A stretch of 64,000 bases of DNA from JAWKOK01 sp963698255 (GTDB taxonomy: Bacteria; Chloroflexota; Anaerolineae; Caldilineales; Caldilineaceae). Positions within the stretch are counted from its first letter, which is position 1; every line of letters starts with the position of its first letter. The stretch spans positions 654,115-718,114 of the forward strand of contig CAVOQD010000037.1 of the NCBI GenBank assembly GCA_963698255.1, in the 5' to 3' direction. Both the position numbers and the translations under genes were made by a program. The notes below the pieces were generated by a model. That model saw only the letters and a list, made by a program, of their open reading frames with translations. It was not told where the DNA came from and searched no databases. Of the stretch, positions 46,683 through 56,431 are shown one piece after another.

Positions 46683-48695
46683 TTAACGGCCGGCAACCAT
46701 CGGCAGATAAACCTGCCTCATCTCGACGACCACTTCGTCGGACACGACGATGGTGGCCATATTCTGCGGCTCGACATCGTCAGCGATCTCGAATGTACCC
46801 GTGGTCATGAACCGAGCCTTGTAGCCTTCGCCCGTCTCCAGCAGTCCGCTATCCTGGCCGCTGCCGGTGACGGCATGGTCTTCCAAGCCAACGTTGATCC
46901 ACTCGATCACGCTGCCTGGCTTGACCGTGATCAGCGACGGCGTGAAGCCCGACTCGTCCACATAGATCGTGTGGTCGGCGCCATCAACGATGGCAGGCGC
47001 TAGCGAAACATCTGTCGCCAGACTGTTGCCTGCTACGTCGATATCGCCGGTCCGGTATGGCTGGAAGCGCTCGGCAACCACGTACAGCCGGAAGACGCCC
47101 GGCTCGACGTGGAGGCTGAAGGCTCCGTTGGCATCGCTCTGCACTGGGTTGAGTTGGCCCAGACCGGCGCCATCCCATGGCTCGAACGAAACAGATTCAT
47201 CGTTGCCTTGTGGACTCAGCGCTTCGATGCCGGCGCCCGGCAGCGGCTGGCCGCTATCACGATTGCGTACGACGGCACTGGTCGGCGAACTCACAACGCC
47301 TTGGACGACCGATTCCGTCGACGCTTCGACGGAGACCAGCGTTATTGACTGCGCCGTACCGCCGGTTGCCGCCGCGACTGCCGGTTCGTAGACGAATGCA
47401 CCTTCATGACGACCGTCGCCGTTCTCATCGGTCAGGCGGACAGCTTGCTGATCGCCGACGAAGATGCGGTAGCCTTGAACGTCAGCATTGCCGGGACAGC
47501 CATCGACTTCCACCCGGTAGCTCTCTCCCGACCGCAGTTGCAGATCGAACGAGAGGCCCGCCAGACTGGAGCCACCATCACGGCCGAAGACCGGCAACAC
47601 GACACGTTCTTGGCTATCCGTGAAGTGCAGGCTGACCGGATCGAAGGGCAGCGACGGATCGACGTACAGTCGCAGATAGGGCGAAAGGTAACCCGGATCA
47701 AAGCTCGCCTGGTCGCCGGTTGCGGCACTCGCTTGGCTTGGATAGCGTGCGAGAATACGATGATCGCCTGCACTCAGCGTCGTTGGCGTGTGGCTGAACC
47801 GGCCGTTTGCGTCCGCATTGACCGTCGCCACGACCGTTCCATCGATGACGATCTCGACTGGCATGCCCGGCTCGGCACGGCCACCCAGTCTCGGCTGGTC
47901 CCGGCAGGTCAGGGCCTTGCCCCGCACTAGATGATCGACCATGCCGTCATCACTATAGTCCAAAAGCATGCCCACCATGGGCGAACTGAGCAGACCGCGC
48001 AGGGTGATGCTGTCCTCGTTGTTGTTGAGATCGACATCGCCTTCCAATCTGACCCTGGCCACGGCCGTGTATTCATCGGCGCCGACGTTGCTGGCCACGG
48101 TGCAGGTCAGACAGCCGGTCCAGCCCAGCGTCACGGTTCCAACAGCGCCCGGCTCCAGATCGGGCAGCGCCAGGTTGATCGCGTCCGGCTTTCGTTCGAT
48201 CTTATCGTCGGCTGCGCCCGGCGCTCTGAGCAGATCGATCCCGGCGCCTCGCAATTTCTCCGGGATCTGGAACTCAATCCGTGCGCCGCTCGCCGTTCGC
48301 GAACCCAGGTTCTCATAGCCGATCTTGAAGACGATCTTGGCAAAGTTGAGGCTGTCGATCTCTTGGACCATGCTCGTATCTGCGGCGCGGACATCGGCTC
48401 CCGGATCGGCTGGCCATATTTTACCTGCCAAGTCAACCGCCATGTCGGGGCCGTCCTGCGGGCCGCCGGCCGGCTGTAGGCGATGATCTTCAGTCTCACC
48501 GGTGCGGAAGGGGCGGTCGTAGCCGCGGCCGTCGCCGTAGTTGATGGACCCAAACTGCAGGGGCTTGTTCGACTCGCGCTCGCTGAGCGTGAAGCGAATC
48601 CACGACGGCTGCTGACCGAGTTCGGCCGGCCAGGCCACGTGTTGCGTGGCGATGTTGGGCAGGTTGTGCAGGCCGGCGCCCTTCATCGTTCCCAC
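46683..48695 (-). CDS. Extracellular-type protein with Ig-like, carboxypeptidase-regulatory-like and cupredoxin-like parts
   Basis: 670 residues, one frame. No export signal is visible; the ATG at 48695 begins mid-domain (QPSWIRFTLSERESN). The true N-terminus may therefore be missing, or the secretion signal lost by an upstream shift. The middle holds beta-rich repeats (DGTVVATVNADANGRFSHTPTTLSAGDHRILARY, and VQSDANGAFSLHVEPGVFRLYVVAERFQPY). The last 90 residues resemble a cupredoxin/plastocyanin-like fold (YVDESGFTPSLITVKPGSVIEWINVGLEDHAVTG) with the blue-copper-type His. It ends QVYLPMVAGR, the YLP-type tail common in this phylum's secreted proteins. Role unknown. Confidence 0.75.
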   Translation of the reverse strand: MGTMKGAGLHNLPNIATQHVAWPAELGQQPSWIRFTLSERESNKPLQFGSINYGDGRGYDRPFRTGETEDHRLQPAGGPQDGPDMAVDLAGKIWPADPGADVRAADTSMVQEIDSLNFAKIVFKIGYENLGSRTASGARIEFQIPEKLRGAGIDLLRAPGAADDKIERKPDAINLALPDLEPGAVGTVTLGWTGCLTCTVASNVGADEYTAVARVRLEGDVDLNNNEDSITLRGLLSSPMVGMLLDYSDDGMVDHLVRGKALTCRDQPRLGGRAEPGMPVEIVIDGTVVATVNADANGRFSHTPTTLSAGDHRILARYPSQASAATGDQASFDPGYLSPYLRLYVDPSLPFDPVSLHFTDSQERVVLPVFGRDGGSSLAGLSFDLQLRSGESYRVEVDGCPGNADVQGYRIFVGDQQAVRLTDENGDGRHEGAFVYEPAVAAATGGTAQSITLVSVEASTESVVQGVVSSPTSAVVRNRDSGQPLPGAGIEALSPQGNDESVSFEPWDGAGLGQLNPVQSDANGAFSLHVEPGVFRLYVVAERFQPYRTGDIDVAGNSLATDVSLAPAIVDGADHTIYVDESGFTPSLITVKPGSVIEWINVGLEDHAVTGSGQDSGLLETGEGYKARFMTTGTFEIADDVEPQNMATIVVSDEVVVEMRQVYLPMVAGR

Positions 48696-48773
48696 GGATA
48701 GGTTGAGGATACGTCAGTGAAAAAGATTCTACTGGGAAATAGTGGCGAGAATCGGCTCGAATCGGGTCATCAT

Positions 48774-48805
48774 ACTCTCTGCCGGAACTGCTTCCAGCAG
48801 AGAGT
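48774..48805. terminator. Hairpin with 9-bp perfect stem, short T-stretch
   Basis: ACTCTCTGC pairs with GCAGAGAGT across a loop that also pairs partly (GGAA/TTCC). CTTTC follows on the plus strand. It lies between the divergent 670-residue gene and higB, an unusual place for a terminator, and may instead be part of their control region. Confidence 0.55.
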
Positions 48806-48850
48806 CTTTCCGTCGTTGCAACAAATCTCTATTTGAGATAAAATGCCGTC

Positions 48851-49138
48851 ATGCATGTCATCTCACGCAAAGCGCTTACGCAATTTTGGGAACGTTATCC
48901 TGATAGCAGAAATCCGCTTTCTCGGTGGTTCAAGATCGTCCAGAGTAGCGATTTCGCTAGTTTCAACGAATTGAGAGAGACGTTTCCGTCAGCAGATCAA
49001 GTCGGCGATCTGACAGTATTCAACATCGGTGGAAACAAATACAGACTGATTGCTTCGATCCATTTCAATCGCGGCAAAGTCTACGTCCGGCACGTTATGA
49101 CGCATGCAGAGTATGACAGAGGAGCGTGGAAAAAATGA
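48851..49138 (+). CDS. higB: HigB-type mRNA interferase toxin
   Basis: 95 residues. The family pattern is clear: ALTQFWERYPDSRNPLSRWFKI at the start, then NIGGNKYRLIASIHFNRGKVYVRHVMTHAEYDRGAW. This group cleaves mRNA at the ribosome when freed from its antitoxin. The toxin comes first, as usual in hig loci. The stop overlaps the antitoxin start by four bases (ATGA, 49135-49138). Confidence 0.92.
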   Translation: MHVISRKALTQFWERYPDSRNPLSRWFKIVQSSDFASFNELRETFPSADQVGDLTVFNIGGNKYRLIASIHFNRGKVYVRHVMTHAEYDRGAWKK

Positions 49139-49533
49139 GCCTATTGTTTGATGAGATTCAGCCCCATTGGACTGCGGTCCGCCCCTATCTCTCTATTCGT
49201 AGCGAGGCGGACTATGACCGGGCTGTTGAGCAGTTGAATGAACTGATCGACATTGTGGGAACGGATGAAAAACACCCGTTGTACGAATTCTTGGATACGT
49301 TGGGCACGTTGATCCATGTGTATGAAGAGGAGAACCATTCCATGCCGTCTGTGGCCGGCAGCGAGGTGCTACGCTACCTGATGGATGAACATGGCCTGCG
49401 CCAGGCCGATCTGCCGGAGATCGGCTCGCAGGGCGTCATCTCTGAGATCTTGAGCGGCAAGCGCGAACTCAATGTGCGCCAGATACGGTTGCTGGCGTCA
49501 CGGTTTTTTGTGTCGCCAAGTGTCTTTGTGTAG
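49135..49533 (+). CDS. higA: HigA-type antitoxin with HTH domain
   Basis: 132 residues from the overlapping ATG. The N-terminal 70 residues are a helical domain (HPLYEFLDTLGTLIHVYEEENH). The C-terminus is an XRE/HTH-type DNA-binding domain (LRYLMDEHGLRQADLPEIGSQGVISEILSGKREL). It should bind and neutralise HigB and repress the operon. The HTH is a complete, canonical example. Confidence 0.9.
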   Translation: MSLLFDEIQPHWTAVRPYLSIRSEADYDRAVEQLNELIDIVGTDEKHPLYEFLDTLGTLIHVYEEENHSMPSVAGSEVLRYLMDEHGLRQADLPEIGSQGVISEILSGKRELNVRQIRLLASRFFVSPSVFV

Positions 49534-49937
49534 CAGGCGGTTGGAGAAAAAACGATAGAGCGCGGATGATGCGGATTGGACTGGTTTCCGCGGATAAGGC
49601 TGTTCCAAGAAATTGAATCCCGGAACGTCCCCCGCACAGCCCGGACCTACTCTGGTCAGCGCTAACTTGTGTGGGCTGTGCCGTTACATTGAGTAGTCCA
49701 ATTACACTGAGTTGCGCCGTTTCTGGACGAAGTGGCGGCGGGCGCCGTACTCTGGTGCAGCAAGCGTTTCCAGAGGGCCGTACCACGCTGGAACTCCAGC
49801 AAAATGCCTCGGCGAAAGGTGTGGTCCGGCACCGGTTACCAGTGTATAGGACGTTACTCCGTGTAAGAGCCGGGGACGTGAATTCTAAGATCGGCCTAAA
49901 AGCACAAGGCGAAGTTTTATTTGAGTTGCACTCCCCA
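49534..49937. other. Intergenic 404 bp
   Basis: Between higA (plus) and the end of the ABC permease (minus). It contains a GCGGAT/ATCCGC block (49563-49605). An open frame at 49671-49988 has no family similarity and overlaps the permease, so I do not call it. Confidence 0.45.
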
Positions 49938-50791
49938 CTATCCGATATGGGTGTGCAGCATCCGCTGGTGGGCCCGTTTCTGCAATGACATGATCGCCAG
50001 CACCAGCGCGAAGAGCGTGGCCTGTGAGAGCACAATCGTGGCCCCGGAGGCGACGTCGATGAAGTAACTCAGATACATGCCGGCGAAGCCTGTCAAGCGC
50101 GCCGATGGTGGTGGAGAGCAGGATGATGCGGTTGAAGCTGTCGGTGAGCAGCCGGGCCGTGATGGCCGGGATGACGAGCGCGGCGGCGATCAAGGTGACG
50201 CCCAGGATCTGTAGCGCCGCAATCAGCGTCGCCGCCAGCAGCAAGGCAAAGAGCGTGTCGATCCAGGGTGTGCGCACGCCGTAGACCTGGGCGACTTCGG
50301 CGTCGAAGGTGGTGAAGAGCAGTTGTCGATAGACGAAGAAGATCGACACGGCGACCATGAGGCTGACGCCGGCGATCACCAACACATCGGTGCGAGGTTA
50401 CGCCAAGGATATTGCCGAAGAGCGCAGCGTCAAACGAACGCGTGAAGCTGCGATAGCGACTGATGAGCGCGACGCCGACGGCAAAGCTGGCCGTGGTGAT
50501 GACGCCGATGGCCGCGTCGGCGTTGATCTGGGTCTTGCGCACGGTCTGGTTGATGAGCAGAGCGGCCAGAAACCCCCACATCCCCGCGCCCAGATAGAAG
50601 TTCCACTGCATCACATAGGCCACCACCGCACCGCCAAAGATGGCGTGGGACAGTCCGTGGCCGATGTAGCTCATCCCGCGCAGTACGATGTAGACGCCGA
50701 TCAGGCCGCAAAGCGCACCGGCCAGCACCGCAGCCATTGTCCCGTTGCGAAAAAATTCAAACTGAAACGGCTCGATCAACAACTCGATCAT
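49938..50791 (-). CDS. Zn/Mn ABC transporter permease (two frame breaks)
   Basis: About 284 residues with eight or nine membrane helices. Read in three pieces: 50791 to about 50395 (FFRNGTMAAVLAGALCGLIGVYIVLRGMSYIGHGLSHAIFGG ...), then DTLFALLLAATLIAALQILGVTLIAAALVIPAITARLL, then after a second shift near 50095, TGFAGMYLSYFIDVASGATIVL to a stop at 49938. SYIGHGLSHAIFG is the ABC-3 (ZnuB/MntB) signature. Each break can be fixed by one base. It forms the channel for the metal with the ATPase and binding protein upstream. Gene order binding protein, ATPase, permease. Confidence 0.85.
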
Positions 50792-50885
50792 CCGGGTCGA
50801 TCTCCTTGTCTATTGATCACTCCACCGCGAAGAGAGAAAAACTCAGCCGCAGATGCACGCAGATGAAAGGCATTTTATTCGCTCT

Positions 50886-51798
50886 TCATCTGCGTACATC
50901 TGCGGCTAAATCTTGCTCTTCCAGCGGAGTCATTGATTCTCCCAGCGATCGTGAGGCAACGTCGTCATTGCCATCATCTTCCCTTTCCCCATGGCCCAAG
51001 ACCGGATCGACCACGACATCCGCTAGCTTGTGGTGGTGCGGCTTCTGATGGATCAGCAGCGTGCCGTCGTGAACCATGGCCTGCATGGGACCCCGGTAGG
51101 TCTCGGTGAGAATCTCTGACGTGAAGACCTGGTTCGTCTCGCCCTGTGCGATGACGCGCCGGTTGAGACAGATCGACCACGGAATATGGGCCGCGGCCAT
51201 GTTGAGATCGTGGGTCGTCATCAGGATGGTCATGCCCTGCGTGGTTGAGGTCGAGCAGCAGATGCAGCATCTTCTCGGCCGTCTGCATGTCGACGCCCGA
51301 CGTCGGTTCGTCCAGCACGAGCAGATCCGGTTGCGCCACCAGCGCGCGGGCCAGAAAGACACGCTGCTGTTGCCCGCCCGACAGATTGCGGATGTGCTGG
51401 CTGCGCAGATCGGCGATCTGCAGACGATCCAGCACATCCAACACGGCGGCCTTGTCCGCCCGGCTGGGCCAGGGCCAGAGCCGGGGCTGACGCACCCGCC
51501 CCATGAGCACCACTTGTTCCACCGTCACCGGGAAGTTCCAGTCGATCGTGTCCACCTGGGGCACGTAGGAGACCCGCGGCGCCGGACGCCCGCGCAGGGG
51601 CTGTCCGGCGATCAGCACCTCTCCCCGCGTGGGCGACAGCGTGCCCAGCGTGAGACGGAGCAGGCTGGTCTTGCCCGCGCCGCTCGGCCCCACCACGCCG
51701 GCAAACTGGCCCGGATGCAGATGCAGATTGATGTCGTTCAGTACCGGCGTGCTGCCGTAGCCAAACGAGACGTCACGCAATTCAACGATGGGTTCCAT
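50886..51798 (-). CDS. Zn/Mn ABC transporter ATP-binding protein (frame broken near 51245)
   Basis: About 304 residues. Walker A GPSGAGKTS near 38, then RNLSGGQQQRVFLARALVAQPDLLVLDEPTSGVD (signature plus Walker B, near 140-175). At LLLDLN one base is wrong, and the sequence continues as QGMTILMTTHDLNMAAAHI, the switch histidine region, in the next frame. After about residue 245 there is a tail with HQKPHHHKLADVVVDPV, whose His run could bind metal, and a low-complexity end. The gene starts 9 bp after the binding-protein stop. Confidence 0.88.
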
Positions 51799-51807
51799 GA
51801 AATCCTA

Positions 51808-52877
51808 TCAATCTTCAGCCTGGTCGATGACGCTATCGTCGCCGGGGATGTTGCTTGTGTCGAAATCAGCGATCAAGGCGGGATCTCCGCCCAGGGCTTC
51901 GGCCATGATGCGCACATTTTCGACCATCATGCCGACGTAGGAATGGTTGGCGTCGCCGGGCGCGCCGGGCAGATCGTCATCGCGCAGGGTGTCGACATAG
52001 GTCACGCCGGCCTCTTTGGCGATCTGGTCGAGGATGGGCGACGGGAAGACCTCGGAGCCGAAGATGGCCGGCGCTTCCGCCTCGCGCAACTGGGTGATCA
52101 GATCGGCCACCTCCCTGGCCGACGGCTCGGAGAAGTCGGCCGGCTGGATGGCCCCGATGACCGTTGTGCCGTAGCGAGGCGAGAAGTAGGCCCAGGAATC
52201 ATGGTAGGTCAGCAGCTTGCGATTTTCCGGCGGAATCGACTCGATGGTGGCGGCAATGGCCGTGTCCAGTTCGTTGATGCGTGTCTCGAAGGCCGCATAG
52301 TTGGACGCATAGAATTCGGCATTGTCCGGGTCGCGCTCGCTCAACTGTGTCACGCACGATCTCGGCGTAGCGCAGTGCATAGATCGGGTTGGGCCACAGG
52401 TGAGGATTGGGACTGCCCGCCGCCTCCGGAAAGGAGAAGTCGTAGACATAGTCATCGGCCGAGACCGTCAAATCGCCCAGCAGTACGATCTCGGCATCGT
52501 CACCTGACGTTGGCCTCGGCCAGACGCAGCGTCGGTTCCTCAAGATTGAGCCCATTGAGGAAGATGATATCAGCCTCGGCCAACGCCCGTGCATCGGACG
52601 GAGCCGGCTCAAACGTGTGGGAGTTGACGCCTTCGGGGACGATGCCGGTCAGCGTGATGCGGTCGCCGCCGATGTTGTAGACAATGTTGGTGACCGGCGA
52701 GACGGTAGAGATGACTTGCAGCGTGCCCGCTCGACCTGTGTCTGACTGACCTGTGTCTGGTTGATCAATGCCTGACTGTTCGGTTTCCGAGCCGACGCCG
52801 GGCCCGGCACAGGCGGCAAAGATGATCGCAAAGAGCGCCATGAATAGGATTCGATATGGGATACGAGCCGACAACAT
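51808..52877 (-). CDS. Zn/Mn ABC transporter substrate-binding lipoprotein (two frame breaks)
   Basis: About 356 residues. ATG at 52877 begins a lipoprotein signal (FMALFAIIFAACAG, Cys lipidation site). Metal-binding His positions fit the ZnuA/PsaA (cluster A-I) family: EGVNSHTFEP, NPHLWPNP and LTYHDSWAYFSPRYG. Breaks lie near 52500 and near 52350-52360, where the text continues as GDDAEIVLLGDLTVS and then AEIVRD/QLSERDPDNAEFY. There is no long His-rich loop, so manganese or zinc are both possible. The binding protein is first of the three genes. Confidence 0.86.
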
Positions 52878-53016
52878 GATAATTTTTCTTACTCCTCTTG
52901 TATGACCAACGTTTTTTGACCAATGATGGATCTGATTCTTGGACCCAAAGGACATTGTCCGCTATTTTGAAAGAACGATCTGTCTGAGTCCTCACAATGC
53001 CGAGATGAAGATCCGT

Positions 53017-53163
53017 CTGGCAGGCTGTCGGAGAGAAAGCCGATAGGACGCGGATGACGCTGATCTGACTGATTTCCGCAGAAAAATCGGGAAAAATCCA
53101 GCTTTATCCGCCAAGATCCGTGTTATCCGCGTCCCATTTTCTGTCACTCCGACAGACTGCTAG
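53017..53163. repeat. 147-bp MITE-like element, copy B
   Basis: Begins CTGGCAGGCTGTCGGAG and ends CTCCGACAGACTGCTAG. Same length as copy A at 7563-7709 and the same inner GCGGAT / TTCCGC / ATCCGC blocks, in the opposite orientation. It lies about 140 bp upstream of the metal transporter and 70 bp before the hydrolase. Confidence 0.8.
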
Positions 53164-53232
53164 GAGATGATTATCGAGCACACTGGATGCAATCCTCCGG
53201 CGCAATGGAGTGTCATTGTCTACAATGTTGAC

Positions 53233-54138
53233 ATGATCAATCAACAATGGATTTCCCTGGATCGAGGTACAGCCCTTTCGTTGCACTTTCGCGAATATCC
53301 GAGCAGCGGCCAACCTGCCGGCTCACCGTTTGTCCTGCTACACGGCCTGGCCAGCAACGCCCGCACCTGGGATCAAGTTGGTGTTGCGCTCGCTCAGAAG
53401 GGCCACCGGGTCATTGCAGTTGACCAACGGGGGCACGGCCTCTCCGACAAGCCGGTCGACGGGTATGACTTCACCACAATTGCGACTGACCTGCTGGCGT
53501 TGCTGGATGCACTAGCGATCGAAAAACCGATCCTCATCGGCCAGTCCTGGGGCGGGAATGTGGTTCTCGCCTTCGGCGCCGCCTACCCCACACGAGCGGC
53601 TGGGCTGGGATTTGTCGATGGCGGCTATATCGATCTACAGATGCGGCCCGAAGGCACATGGGATGCGGTTTCCGTGGAGTTGAAGCCGCCGCCCCTGATG
53701 GGGCTGCCTGCCGTAACCCTGGCGGATCGGTTGGCGCGGGGGCACCCGGAATGGTCTCAAAGCGGAATCGATGCCACCATGGCGAATTTCGAGGTACTGG
53801 ACGACGGCACTGTTCGACCCTGGCTGTCATTGGATCGCCATATGCTCATCCTGCGTTCTCTTTGGGAGCAGCGTCCCGGCGAGATCTATCCGCAGGTTCG
53901 CTCGCCGGTCTACATTGCGGTGGCTGAGGATGCACGCAATACCGAATGGACGGCGATCAAGCGCAAACAGATCGTGGCGGCTGAAGCAGCGCTGGCGCGG
54001 GCGAAGGTCGAAGTATACCCATCGACCGATCACGACATTCACGTGCATCGGCCCGTCCAGCTTGCAGAAGCCCTGCACCGGGAATGGGAATCCGGCATCT
54101 GGTCAGGCCCTGACAGCGGCAAAACCACTCATACATGA
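53233..54138 (+). CDS. Alpha/beta hydrolase
   Basis: 301 residues from ATG 53233. Oxyanion-hole motif VLLHGLASNARTWDQV, the nucleophile elbow IGQSWGGNV (Ser near 103) and the acid/His end DHDIHVHRP. Substrate unknown; typical of esterases or haloalkane-type hydrolases. A 22-codon upstream extension has no ribosome binding site. Its last codons reach into copy 2 of the 82-bp repeat. Confidence 0.87.
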   Translation: MINQQWISLDRGTALSLHFREYPSSGQPAGSPFVLLHGLASNARTWDQVGVALAQKGHRVIAVDQRGHGLSDKPVDGYDFTTIATDLLALLDALAIEKPILIGQSWGGNVVLAFGAAYPTRAAGLGFVDGGYIDLQMRPEGTWDAVSVELKPPPLMGLPAVTLADRLARGHPEWSQSGIDATMANFEVLDDGTVRPWLSLDRHMLILRSLWEQRPGEIYPQVRSPVYIAVAEDARNTEWTAIKRKQIVAAEAALARAKVEVYPSTDHDIHVHRPVQLAEALHREWESGIWSGPDSGKTTHT

Positions 54139-54215
54139 TGGCGTAAATACCACGGCGTAAATACGGTGTTCTACCAGAGGTACGCAACCTTGAGAAATTT
54201 CCGTCGTGATTTACT
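54134..54215. repeat. 82-bp dispersed repeat, copy 2
   Basis: Counterpart of 43526-43607 in the same orientation. It starts within the last two codons of the hydrolase gene and ends 30 bp before the next gene start. Confidence 0.8.
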
Positions 54216-54245
54216 CACAAACGATTGACCGATAGGAGAGTTAGG

Positions 54246-55331
54246 ATGACGCCATACCACGGCCTTGTCGTACTGCTTGGATCTGGAGAAACATCCCCAA
54301 GCATTCGCAAGGTCTATGACGATCTTTTCCAGAACGTCCAAGCGCCTGTCAATGTCTCGATTTTGGAAACACCGGCCGGTTTTGAACCCAATTCGGACTA
54401 TGTGGCCGGCCAGATCGGCGCCTATCTGGAAAAGCACTTGCAGAACCACCGGCCGGCAATCTCGATCATCCCTGCCCGAAAACGGGGCACAACCTTCAGT
54501 CCTGATGATCCCGACCTGCTGACGCCGCTTTTCGATGCTGATTTCGTGCTGGTCGGGCCGGGCAGTCCGACCTATGCCGCGCGCCAATTGCGCAACAGCG
54601 TTGCCTGGCAGACGGTGCAGGCATGTCAACGGCTGGGCACTGCGCTCATTCTGGCCAGCGCGACGACACTTGCTTCCAGCCGCCATGTGCTGCCAGTGTA
54701 CGAGATCTACAAGGTCGGCCAGGATCTGCATTGGCAGACCGGACTCGATCTGTTTGGGGCGTTCGGCCTGAACCTGGTCTTTGTGCCTCACTGGAACAAC
54801 AATGACGGCGGCGACGTGCTGGACACGAGTCACTGCTACATCGGAGCGGCGCGCTACAAAGAGATGGTCCGTCTTCTGCCGGCAGACGAATCGGCCGACC
54901 GGACCATCGTCGGCATCGATGAAAACACCGCGCTGATCATCGATCCGGGCGCGGCCATGTGTCACGTGCAGGGCGTCGGCGGTGTGACCCTGGTGCGCCA
55001 TGGTGAAGAACGTCGATTCGACACGGGGCAGTGCTTTGACGCCGCTGAACTGGGCGCATTCCGTCTGCCGGTCGATCATGCCGGCATTGATGAACAGCTT
55101 TGGTCAACGGCCAAACGACGCTTCAGCGAAAGCCGTGCTGCCCGAGCGAAGACGCCCAGCGCGCCTGACCATGTTGTGGCGTTGGTCGGCGAGCGCGAGG
55201 TCGCCCGCCAAGACCGGGACTGGGCGACAGCAGATCGCTTGCGTGGTGAAATTGAAGTTTTCGGCTGGCAGTTGTTGGATACAGAGGATGGACCAGTCTT
55301 GAAACTGCAGAACGATTCCGACTCAAAATAG
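54246..55331 (+). CDS. Peptidase-S51-like protein fused to a CysRS-type C-terminal domain
   Basis: 361 residues, ATG 54246. The first 240 residues resemble the cyanophycinase/dipeptidase E (peptidase S51) fold: LVVLLGSGETSPSIRK, ADFVLVGPGSPTYAARQLRNS, then a nucleophile-type serine (ILASATTLASSRHVLP) and a later GIDENTALIIDPG. The last 55 residues look like the C-terminal anticodon-region domain of cysteinyl-tRNA synthetase (VVALVGEREVARQDRDWATADRLRGEIEVFGWQLLDTEDGP). The join is in one frame and continuous. Function is uncertain; the fused domain suggests tRNA or nucleotide contact. A ribosome binding site (TAGGAGAG) is close upstream. Confidence 0.8.
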   Translation: MTPYHGLVVLLGSGETSPSIRKVYDDLFQNVQAPVNVSILETPAGFEPNSDYVAGQIGAYLEKHLQNHRPAISIIPARKRGTTFSPDDPDLLTPLFDADFVLVGPGSPTYAARQLRNSVAWQTVQACQRLGTALILASATTLASSRHVLPVYEIYKVGQDLHWQTGLDLFGAFGLNLVFVPHWNNNDGGDVLDTSHCYIGAARYKEMVRLLPADESADRTIVGIDENTALIIDPGAAMCHVQGVGGVTLVRHGEERRFDTGQCFDAAELGAFRLPVDHAGIDEQLWSTAKRRFSESRAARAKTPSAPDHVVALVGEREVARQDRDWATADRLRGEIEVFGWQLLDTEDGPVLKLQNDSDSK

Positions 55332-55439
55332 GATGGTGTGTTGGTGCAGAACGCCTGCTTCGCAAACAAAACGGGCTGAGTCGGCATTCCGGGATTAGGC
55401 CCAAGACCATTCAAATACGCCGGGATGACCGTTCAGTAG

Positions 55440-55488
55440 GCACGCCCACGTGCCGGTCGCTCTCGTGTGGAGCCGCACGTGGGCGTGC
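55440..55488. repeat. 14-bp-stem inverted repeat
   Basis: GCACGCCCACGTGC (55440-55453) pairs exactly with GCACGTGGGCGTGC (55475-55488). GC-rich with no T-run. Lies 109 bp after the S51-like gene and may act as a weak terminator or as another dispersed palindrome. Confidence 0.7.
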
Positions 55489-55599
55489 TCACTGGGCGTT
55501 ATTTCAGTGGTCTTGGATTCAGTCCGGATTGGGGAAGCATGAAACAAGGCATTCGTGGCGACCATGACGACGGCCCAAAGTGGCGGCCCTCAATGAATC

Positions 55600-56266
55600 T
55601 TAGGCAAGTGCGGCATCCAAGTAGGCGTTCAATTCACTGAGCTCCTCGAACGCGTCATGCAGTTCATCGCCAAATTCCTCCTGCACAACCTCTTCGTCGC
55701 TGAATCCACACGTTGCCGCAAAGCTCTTGAGTCGTAACAACTCGATGGCCGGATGATCGGTGCTGTAGCCGCGCGGCGCAGTCTTGAGCGCTCCCTGTTG
55801 CGTGAGACCGTCCGGGAATGCAGCCCTAAAGGACTCACTGTTTACGATTGCCATGAGTGCCGCGTAGTCTGTATCCACCTTTTCTCGAAGCGCTTGCAGG
55901 ACATTGGCCGGTGGCATGTAGAGGCCGCCGCCGGCCATGCTGCTGCCCGGCTCAATGCTGAGATAATAGAGGGGCTGGGTTTCGCCTCTGCCGCCAATGG
56001 TCCCGCCGATATTGGTTTTGTAGGGCCGCTTGTCCTTTGAAAAGCGCATATCTCGATTGATGCGGAAGACTTTCACCAGCTTCGGATCGCCCAGTTGCAT
56101 CTGTACGGCGGGATCAAAGAACGCGATCCGTTCGGCCAGATCCTGCAAGAACTCTGTAAACTCGAGCGCGCAGTTCCTTGTATTCTGCGCGATGCGCTTC
56201 GAACCAGGACTTCTCGTTGTTCTGTTCGAGTTCCTTCAGGAAGTGAATCAGCTCTGGTTTGATCAT
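55600..56266 (-). CDS. DUF2461 (TIGR02453) family protein (frame broken near 56160)
   Basis: About 222 residues. N-terminal piece (ATG 56266) MIKPELIHFLKELEQNNEKSWFEAHRAEYKEL is the DUF2461 signature (LxxNNxKxWF). After a one-base shift the family continues with QDLAERIAFFDPA, KVFRINRDMRFSKDKRPYKTNIGG and GGLYMPPANVLQALREKVD. Function of the family is unknown; members are widespread in bacteria. Length matches the family. Confidence 0.88.
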
Positions 56267-56315
56267 GCTATCGAATCCTTTCTTCAGGCCTTGGGCCACT
56301 ACAGAAAAAAGCTCT

Positions 56316-56380
56316 CCACGAAGAGCACGAAAAAACACGAAGTAAGAGTCGTCCTTCGTGTTTTTTCGTGCTCTTCGTGG
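56316..56380. repeat. 27-bp perfect stem hairpin
   Basis: CCACGAAGAGCACGAAAAAA then CACGAAG, with its exact complement from 56354 to 56380, and an 11-base loop. The words CACGAAG/CTTCGTG repeat inside the arm. Lies between the DUF2461 gene and the antiporter, both minus strand. Probably a dispersed palindromic element; it can also act as a terminator for the antiporter. Confidence 0.9.
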
Positions 56381-56431
56381 ATCATTATTTCTTTGGAACG
56401 ACCTTAAGCTATTCTGCGGTTGCAACGATGG

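Noticed and set aside
49671..49988. 105-codon plus frame before the permease end
   Set aside because: Overlaps the permease C-terminus on the other strand and shows no motif.
51106..52680. 524-codon plus-strand frame across the metal ABC genes
   Set aside because: Lies opposite recognisable ATPase and binding-protein sequence; no motif.
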